Source of the DNA: Heterocephalus glaber | Lineage: Eukaryota; Chordata; Mammalia; Rodentia; Bathyergidae | Length of the DNA stretch: 64,000 bases | Direction: 5' to 3' | NCBI RefSeq assembly: GCF_000247695.1 | Contig: NW_004624848.1 | Coordinates: 2,712-66,711 of the forward strand | Shown: piece after piece, positions 56,869 to 64,000 of the stretch | Layout: every line of letters begins with the position of its first letter | How positions within the stretch are numbered: the stretch's first letter is position 1 | Program-made: the position numbers and the translations under genes | The notes under the pieces: model-generated | Database searches by the model: none | What the model was told of the DNA's origin: nothing | What the model saw: only the letters and a program-made list of their open reading frames with translations

Positions 56869-57211
56869 TGGGAGTCTGGAGGGGCCCCAGGGCGCTTGTG
56901 TGCAGGCTTGGTCCCCACGTGTGGTGAGGGGTGGTGGGACCATTAGGAGGTCTTCAGTAACAGGGTCCATTCCTTGAGGGGATTGTGGGGCCAGCCCCTT
57001 CCTGTCCCTCTCTGTCTCCTCTTGGCCATGAGAGGATTGATTTTGCTCTACTCTGTCCTCTTTCCATGATGTGCTGCCTCACCCCAGGCCTAAAATCAGC
57101 AAGGGCCTGAGTCATGGACAGAAACCTCCAAAACTGTGAGCTGAAATAAACCTTTTTGCTGTACCAGCTAATTAACTCGAGTGTCCCAGTGACAGAAAAC
57201 TGATCAACACA
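56869..57211 (+). mobile_element. MaLR-like solo LTR
   Basis: acagaaacctccaaaactgt, gagctgaaataaaccttttt and a terminal aactgatcaacaca mark a MaLR-like LTR. It begins about 190 bp on the 5' side of exon 3. Confidence 0.72.
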
Positions 57212-57771
57212 GCCTAGGACAAAGGAAGTTGGGAGGCAAGTGCATGTGGACATTGAGTCTTGACAGGGAGAGGCTGTGCAAGTCATGGCTATGGGCTTAT
57301 CCAGCTGCCTGTAGTGAGCCTGTAGTGGTCTACAGACAGGCTACAGATGACTACAGACACACGACAGACGGACGCAGCCTCAGAGTGTCTTCATGGTCGT
57401 GTTCCTGGGGCACAGAGATGGAAATGCTTTAGACACCATTTCATGACTGCTCTGTAGTCACGTGTGGGATGCACTCACATGTATTTTGAAAGGCAGAAGA
57501 GAAGTACAAGGACTCTGTGAGTTTTAATTTTCTTAAGGTAGGAAGTAGAGCAAGGACAAGCAAATAACGGGATGCCACAGGGCAAGAATTCTGGAGGACT
57601 CTGTCCAAATATTGGGCGGCCAACAGATGAAGGCTCTCCTGTCCTCCCAAGATCTGCAGGCATCTGCAAAGCTGAAAGTATAGGACCCTGGTCTGCACCC
57701 AACCTTACTTGCATTGCAGTTTTGACCCTCCTGGTGGGCTTCGGATACCAACACACTTCTTCTAGAAACCT

Positions 57772-58052
57772 TGTATGATCAATGAAACCCTCCTTATGGG
57801 TGGGCTGAGTCAGGTGGTGACTGCTGTGAATTCCCACCTGGGGACACTCCCACAGTCCCAGGACCTTAGGAGGCCAGTGGCTGCCCCTGTCGGGGCCGTG
57901 AGTTCCTCTCTGCAGCTGCTCCCACCCTGTGGAGCGAACTTTCGGTCTCACTAAAGCTTACTCTTATTCATTCCTCTGGGTGTCCTGCTCAATTCTTTGT
58001 TCCAGATACCAAAGAGCTGCAAACAACTCCCCTGAGACCCTCTGTCCAGTCA
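57772..58052 (+). mobile_element. Possible class I ERV LTR
   Basis: Begins tgtatgatcaatgaaacc and carries ctcactaaagcttactctta then gtgtcctgctcaattctttg and ccagataccaaagagctgca, an R/U5 pattern like gammaretroviral LTRs. No internal genes. Confidence 0.45.
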
Positions 58053-58099
58053 CGCTCCTGTTTTAGCAGAGAAGTTGCATGTAATATTTAGCATGAAAG

Positions 58100-58215
58100 C
58101 AATTAATATTTAGTATGTATATCCTGTGCTTTCCTAGACCCTTTGTTTGACCCGTGTAATCACTTTATTTGGCCATTATTATCATCTGATTTACAGATAG
58201 AAAAACCAATTGTGA
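58100..58215 (+). mobile_element. MIR SINE
   Basis: gaccctttgtttgacccgtg, ccattattatcatctgattt and acagatagaaaaaccaattg follow the MIR core order. Confidence 0.6.
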
Positions 58216-58649
58216 GAATGATTTCACTTAGAAACAGAATTATTAAAAATAGCTAAAGCATGAAAATAATAAAATTGCTTTTACTTTTCTCCCAGCCAAA
58301 GGAATTAATCAGAGTACAGTCCACCTATATAAGTCCAACTGTTGTGTTACATCAGCTTTAAGTATTGAGCTATTACCATTCGCTGCCTATTTCTCTGTTC
58401 ATTTCATTTCTGTTTCTGAGGCTATAGAGCTCCGAAGACGATGCCCCAGAGTGCAGTGTTTCAGCGGAGTGCTCTGCACTAAAGAAATGGGGGCATCGGA
58501 TGCAGAAGCATAATTCCTTCCTCAGCGTCTGTCTTCCTGTGTCCCATGCCTAGTTCTCTCTTCCCCGAGCCAGAGTTCCCATTCCTTAAGATGGGTCACA
58601 GGAATTAGAACCCCTCTCCTCAAAGAAAGCCATAAAACCTAGAAGCATT

Positions 58650-59085
58650 ACTCTAATTTTCCCCTGCTTTTCTCTGTAGGAGCTGGCCATGAAGAAATTC
58701 TCTGACCTACCTTGTCTGATAGTAGATTATAAAAATCTCACTCCAGGAGTCTTGCCCTATCTTGGAGGAAGGAATGCTACACAGAGAGGCTGGGAGGAAT
58801 CTGCACCAGACAGCCTTGCCAGGTTTCTTCTGTCTATCTACTAACATTAGAACAGTGTTTTGTCTTTCGTCCAATCCCACTTTTACATTTGTTGTCCATT
58901 CTTCTCTGAGTCTAATCTTAAAAGCAGTTTTACCTGGGTCTTTGGACCTTTATTTCTGAAGGCTCCCTTGTCTCATAAAACTTTGATTAAATGAACTCTT
59001 ACTATGCCCTTCTCTTGTTAGCTTGTCTTTCATTAGAGGACTGCAGGCTGCGAGGAGAGGAACCACCCCTTTCCACTCCACTGGC
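58650..59085 (+). mobile_element. Ancient LTR-like repeat, copy B
   Basis: Related to 28860-29465: ggagctggcc, gaggaaggaat, acctgggtctttggac, tttatttctgaaggct, aactttgattaaatgaactc and cttctcttgttagcttgtct occur in the same order and spacing. Confidence 0.55.
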
Positions 59086-59089
59086 TTGT

Positions 59090-59915
59090 ACATGTGAATT
59101 GTGTGACTCACACAAAAAGTCATGTAGGCAGCAATCAGAATTAGTTCTAGTTAGGAAGTGGAATTTAAGTTCGTCACTACTTTTATTCATAAAAGCAATG
59201 AAAATGTGGCAAATCATTATGGTATTACTAAAACAAACCAAAATAAATTGATTTTTAGAGTAGTGTTATGAATGTTATACATTTATAAATGTTACAAGTG
59301 AAACATGTAAGCAGATGAGATATGGACTCTGGGTATGTTGAGGCACTGACTGTCTTAGAACCAAGGTTTCACACGTTTGCAGAAGCCTCCTGAGAAGCAG
59401 GCAGGCAAGGTCAGAAAGGTTTGGAAGGGTTTGGCCTTGCAGGCTGCTGGGGTCCATGTCCCTTGGAAGGAGCCGTGTACTTTGTCCATGCTGCTTTCAG
59501 ATCTGGAATCTTGGCACTTCTACCTCCACTGTGGAAGCCATGGGGAATTAAGTGAGGTGACAGCATCCTGACCCCAGAGCTGTTTTTGTGGGTAGAGTTG
59601 CACTGCTGCTATCAAGTCGGTAACATGAGGAGCTGGGTGGCTGCTAGATGTGGATTTCCCTCTCCTAGCTTCTTTGGCAGGTCCTATATTTGGCTGAGCT
59701 TTTACGAAGGGGCTCTTTCTAATTGCTGCACTTTTACCATTAACAGACAGCCCAGAGGCTTACGACCATGGGCTCAGTGCCCGCTCCTGACGCCTGCCCC
59801 TCATTGTTGCTCCCTTGTACTTCTGCTGCTTTAAGGACAGTGCGTGTGACCTTGGTTGCAACACTTTGGTCCAACATGTTCAAGTGCTATAGTTGTTTTG
59901 GTTTTTCTACTTTCC
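59090..59915. other. Intron 2 stretch
   Basis: Moderate GC, no recognised gene; LDLa-type codon patterns were looked for on the minus strand and not found. Confidence 0.4.
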
Positions 59916-59917
59916 CT

Positions 59918-60005
59918 CTCTCTCTTTGGTGGTGCTGGAGATAGAACCCAGGGCCTCACTCGTGCTGAGCAAGTGCTCCATCACGGGGCTACATCTTTAG
60001 CTCCC
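59918..60005 (-). mobile_element. ID-type SINE with GA-type tail
   Basis: Antisense diverged ID (agatagaacccagggcctca, gctccatcacggggctacat). The plus strand has a (CT)n run next to it, a GA-type tail in sense. Confidence 0.7.
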
Positions 60006-60009
60006 CTAC

Positions 60010-60665
60010 TTATTTAGTTCCCTTTCCTTTTTTAAATTGCCCAATCCCCGCAGAAGAAACAGGGTGGAGAAAGGGCGATGCTGCCAAGATGGAAGTGGGA
60101 AATTTCTGAGCAGCGGAGAGGAATAGCACATACCTGCTTACACTCCCCCAGATCAGAGCATCTATGCTGTAGAGATTTTAAAAACATAACAACATTGTGA
60201 AACAATCAACCTTTTTAGTAATTAATTTTGACTTTTCTTATGGCTTCCCAAGGCATTTTCTTCTTCTTACACTTGACTTCCTCCCACCAGAAGGCAAGAA
60301 TATAGAACAAGGTAATGGTGCCGAAATCACAAAATTGGAAAGGTAGCACTTTTCAGAAAACAGCTTTTGCTATCTGTTTCTATATTTTAAGTGCTATAGC
60401 CTTCAGATTTTAAAATGTATGGGGCAGTGAGCAGAACGGTTTTTCATACTTTAGTAACTGTCTTGCTAAAATTAGATTCTGATTTTTCTTGAAGTAACCT
60501 GGGGTAGTATAAAGAACAATTTACATTAAAAAACAAACTTTTAGCTAAAAGGTTATAGTGCTTCCCTAAATAAAAATTAAAAACTTGGATCAAGAAAAAT
60601 GTGGTCTTGTATGCTTCATGAATTTAATAAATATTTACTGATCGATTAAATGAATAATCAGAACT
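60010..60665. other. Intron 2 stretch
   Basis: Nothing recognised. Confidence 0.4.
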
Positions 60666-60671
60666 CTCTTT

Positions 60672-60850
60672 TTTGCAGTACTGGGGAATGAGCAGGCCCT
60701 TCTCACTGAGCTACATGGACACCCTTTTTGTTTGTTATTTGGAGAATCACTAAATCATTAAATTGCCCAGACTGGGTTTAAACCTGTAATCCTTTGACCT
60801 CAGCCTCCCGGAGTGCTGGGAGCACCGGGCTGTGCCACCCCCATGCCCAG
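60672..60850 (-). mobile_element. B1-dID SINE
   Basis: Antisense ID half (agtactggggaatgagcagg, cactgagctacatggac) and B1 half (aattgcccagactgggttta, cctcccggagtgctgggag). Confidence 0.82.
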
Positions 60851-61234
60851 GAGGAAAGTCAGTCTCCTCTATGCTAAAATCAAATTTGGGAGCTGGGTAG
60901 CTCATCAAAAACACAGGTTTCCAGACTCTTTCAACAGAGGGCCTGATTAACTTTGTGAGCCTGGGGCTGGGGGTCTGTGTTTTATGTTCTAGGCGAGCTG
61001 GAGAGCAAGTTTGGGAGAGCTCATTACAGGTCCTGTCCAGCCAGCGCTTCTCACCCTGCACTGAGGACAGTGGCTTTAGTAACAGGGAGACCCTGTTCTG
61101 AAGATGGATGTGCTCTTTTCCCCCAGAGAAGTGGCTGACTGGAGCTGAAGCTCACTGCTGTGGCCCAGCTTCTTGAGACAGGGCTGTTTTGCATACGGTC
61201 AGCCTAGGAAAAGACCTACATTCAAAATCTGATC

Positions 61235-61325
61235 TTTCAGCTGATTGCTGGGAGGTGACACTAGTGTGAGAGCATGGCTTAGCATATGGGAGGGCCTGGG
61301 TTTGATCCCTAGAATCACAAAGAAG
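61235..61325 (+). mobile_element. ID-like SINE
   Basis: Sense diverged ID (gcttagcatatgggagggcc, gggtttgatccctagaatca). Confidence 0.6.
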
Positions 61326-61329
61326 GAAA

Positions 61330-61975
61330 ACCAAAAACCAACCACATTCGAAGCATGGTTTCTACTGCATGCATATTTCTTTCACACCATTGTGCAGCCT
61401 GTAGCCATTGTAAGTTGGAGATCTTCTGCATTTCCTTTGTACCAAGGAGGAGTTAAAGTGAGCCTTATGGGAGAATGGGTTCTATATACCAATTTGAATT
61501 CTGGAGGATGTACCTCCCTTTCTCTGTTGTCCGAGTCCCATGGAATTGTACAGGGTAATGGGGATGCGGTTTGGTAGGGGAGGGAAAAGGTCCAAATCCA
61601 GATCCTGTGGTAATTTACTACTGTGCTATACCAAGCTTCTCTTGGCCTCTAGCAACCTCTTTAGGGAGAGACTTCTGAGCTGAAACATGTTTAGGAAATG
61701 CTGTACCTACATCCCCACCTGGGATTAATGATGCATGGTAGTATGATGAAATAAGAATTTGGGCGGTAAAAAAAATCTTTGATTTGTTTAACCCTTCTCA
61801 TCTGACATCTTTTAACACATTTTGGAAAGTGCTTGCATATTTGCCTAAAGAGTATCTATCTAGATCGCTGGCTTTCGAAGAAGTACGGATCCAGGGACCA
61901 GCAGCAGCTGCATTGCTTCAGAATCTTCTCAGAGTCTCTCAGGGGCCATTCTTGGATTCTCTTGATGTTTGGATT
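61330..61975. other. Intron 2 stretch
   Basis: Nothing recognised; open frames lack splice or family support. Confidence 0.35.
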
Positions 61976-61979
61976 TGCT

Positions 61980-62064
61980 TTTAGAGGTGCTGGGGATGGG
62001 CCCCATGGCCTTGCATGCTAGGCCAGTGCTGTACCCCGGAGCTGTAGCCCTGAGCACCCCCAGC
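61980..62064 (-). mobile_element. ID-like SINE
   Basis: Antisense diverged ID (ggccttgcatgctaggccag, gctgtaccccggagctgtag). Confidence 0.55.
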
Positions 62065-62654
62065 CTTGGCTTTTGGATGGTCCAGAATAGAGGGACTGAT
62101 GTAGTTTTCAGAGGAGCTGCCAGAGCAAGATGGGATGTGATGGTGTCATTTATTAAAACATGCATGCTATTGGGCCATAAATGAGCAGCTGATTAACCTA
62201 TCAGGCTTGGGTTAGGCAAAGTGGAGCATTCCCAATTCTCACCTAGTCACTCAAATTTCAGCACCTGTTCTTGGGAAACGGTGGAGCATCTGCTGGTCAG
62301 AGTGTGATGGTTTCCAAGAGGACAGGTGTCTTGAGCCAGGAGGTGACTCCTGGGGATGCACGGCCAGGCAGACCAACGCATCAAACTGGTTTCTTGTGGT
62401 CTCCTTGAAAGGTAAAGGCTGTAGCAGTTTGTGGGCAAGGTGCATATGCTTTTTTCTTTGGTTTTGGTGGCTTTGGAGGCAACTTTTTTTTTTTTTTTTA
62501 AACAAATCAGAGGGTGTGACTTTATGCCGGGCATCGTTTAATGCAAAACAAGGCCTCTAAAAGCTGTCTTCCTATCTAGCAGGAAGGGTTCTGCGAGGGA
62601 AAAGTGCACTGTGGCAATCCAGATATCGTTGAAGCATTGTTGATTTTTGTTTCC

Positions 62655-62790
62655 GTTCTTTAGACACGGGGTCCTGCTGTGTTGCCAGCCTGTCTCGGAA
62701 CTGCAGGACTCATCCACCTGCGCCAGCTTCCTTTGCAGCTGTACGACAGGAGCCTGCCACTGCGCTGTCCGGCTCTCAGCATTGCCGGAC
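62655..62790 (-). mobile_element. Degraded B1-like SINE
   Basis: tagacacggggtcctgctgt, cggaactgcaggactcatcc and aggagcctgccactgcgctg follow an antisense B1 order, heavily mutated. Confidence 0.5.
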
Positions 62791-62794
62791 GAGC

Positions 62795-64000
62795 AGAGAT
62801 CAGTGAATCTGAAGTAAAACCAGCTCTGTAGTTTTAGAAAAGCCGATGTTTCTGCAGCGGACACGATTTTGAGAGTAATAAATAGAAAACTAATAATTTT
62901 CGGACATATAACTTATGATTATATATCAATACATAGATTTCTTCCCCGTGTGCTTTTAACCATAAGAGGGCCAAACTGCCAACTTTAATGGTACATTCTG
63001 AAATGAGAATGCCTGACTTCCACATCGAACTGCCGGCATTGCTGTCACTCTGGTAGCTACGTAAGAAGCTTACTTGGGAAATGATAGAATATTTATGTTT
63101 CAGAATTTTCAATGCAGGATGAATAAAAAATTAAAACAATCCTTGAACATAGTTCAAATAGTGTTCTAATCTTATTTAAAAATATATATCATCACCATCA
63201 CACTCGTAAGTAAGTACTGCTTATCTAATTCTCACAGGTTAGCAAATGCCAAGCCAGTGACAGGAAAAGACTCCAGGGCATTACAGAGTTTTTCTTCTCT
63301 TGAATTCCTTGCTCTCTTTTGACCTTATCTATCTTAAGCAGCTAGAATTTTCCACTGTCATTGCCTGAAAGGAACAACATAGAGGTTTGCAGGTAACAAA
63401 GGTCAAATTCTTGGTATTTGATTCTCAAATAGTTAAGTTTGATCTTTGGTACTAAATTTATAAAATCAGAAAAGACAAGACCGGGGTTTTACTACCCACA
63501 GACCGGACAAGAGATGTGGAACAGACAGGGAGAGTGGAAGAGTTTTTTCCTTCTGTCCCCCGGATTGCACCTCAGGGAAAACGCACATTTCCCGCACTGG
63601 TTTCTGGGGTCTGGGAACAGGGGTGGCCTGGGTCCTCTGCTAATCACACTCACCCACGTGGCAGGACCCACAGAGCTGTTGTGGAGCCTTGCTTGACCTA
63701 GGAGGAACAGAGGGGAAGTGGCCGGAAGGGCTGGGATCCATGGAGCTAATCATGACCATGCAGTTGTCCAGGGCTCAGCCCACTCAGGAAGGGCAAAACG
63801 TGTCCCGTGAGCCACGGAGTGCCACGGATACAGCAGGAGGCCACTGCATGTGACAGTGCCTACCACAGGCAAGTGAAGACACGTGACAACAGGAGGCAGA
63901 GGACCAGATCACTCCGCTGTCTCAGGGCGCGCTGGGATCATCGTCTGAGGAGAGGCGGCCGGGTCCCTCCCCCCAGGGCTCCCACACAGTGTCCTAGCGC
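62795..64000. other. End of window, intron 2
   Basis: AT-rich to about 63480, then GC-richer (63490-64000) with no recognised exon. The GC-richer part could be an LTR or unique intron; I cannot tell. Confidence 0.35.

Noticed and set aside
57475..57951. 158-residue open frame on the minus strand
   Set aside because: No recognised domain, overlaps a probable LTR and has another open frame in a second phase; most likely chance in GC-richer sequence.
1..64000. A previously undescribed operon-like or defence system
   Set aside because: The window is ordinary mammalian intronic and intergenic DNA around one receptor gene; no clustered unknown genes, arrays or RNA genes were seen.

Overview
The window is mammalian nuclear DNA. 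It holds one protein-coding gene that I can support: most of RXFP1, the relaxin family peptide receptor 1, on the minus strand. Sixteen coding exons were placed by eye from translated homology plus canonical GT-AG splice sites. They run from 56677 down to the stop codon at 8207-8209 and correspond to exons 3 to 18 of the 18-exon human gene. The joined reading frame is open throughout: a split Gly codon, then 695 codons and a TAG. It encodes the linker behind the LDLa module, the N-terminal leucine-rich-repeat cap, ten LRRs (one exon each), the hinge, seven transmembrane helices and the cytoplasmic tail. Exons 1 and 2 (signal peptide and LDLa module) were not found and should lie beyond 64000.

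Layout, left to right: 1-8206 is downstream of the gene, with a probable short 3' UTR just below 8207 and otherwise old repeats. 8207-15042 carries the four transmembrane exons (18 to 15). 17953-29622 carries LRR exons 14 to 10. 29623-40691 is an 11-kb intron full of LINE and LTR fossils. 40692-47168 carries LRR exons 9 to 5, with exons 8 and 7 only 87 bp apart. Exon 4 is at 52920-53025 and exon 3 at 56579-56677. 56678-64000 is part of intron 2. RXFP1 binds relaxin through the LRR concave face and signals mainly through Gs and cAMP. The eight LRR residues known to contact relaxin are all present here.

The organism is a rodent outside the mouse/rat group. The evidence is many copies of a tRNA-Ala-type ID SINE, many dimeric B1-dID SINEs (a B1-like left monomer fused to an ID-like right monomer), plain B1 copies, and repeated 3' ends of one L1 lineage with a purine-rich tract. 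B1-dID is known from non-murid rodents such as squirrel-related and beaver-like lineages. I cannot fix the species from sequence alone.

Most other open reading frames in the window are chance frames or transposon remnants. There is no sign of a new biological system. The points most worth a second look are a cysteine gained in the LRR cap and one lost in LRR1, exon 15 wedged between a Tigger fossil and an L1, a ten-base repeat across the exon 17/18 splice junction, sequential ID insertions at one site, ID tails turning into GA microsatellites, and a nested L1/DNA-transposon/LTR stack. Repeat calls were made by recognition of family features, not by a database search; their ends are good to roughly ten bases unless target duplications are stated.
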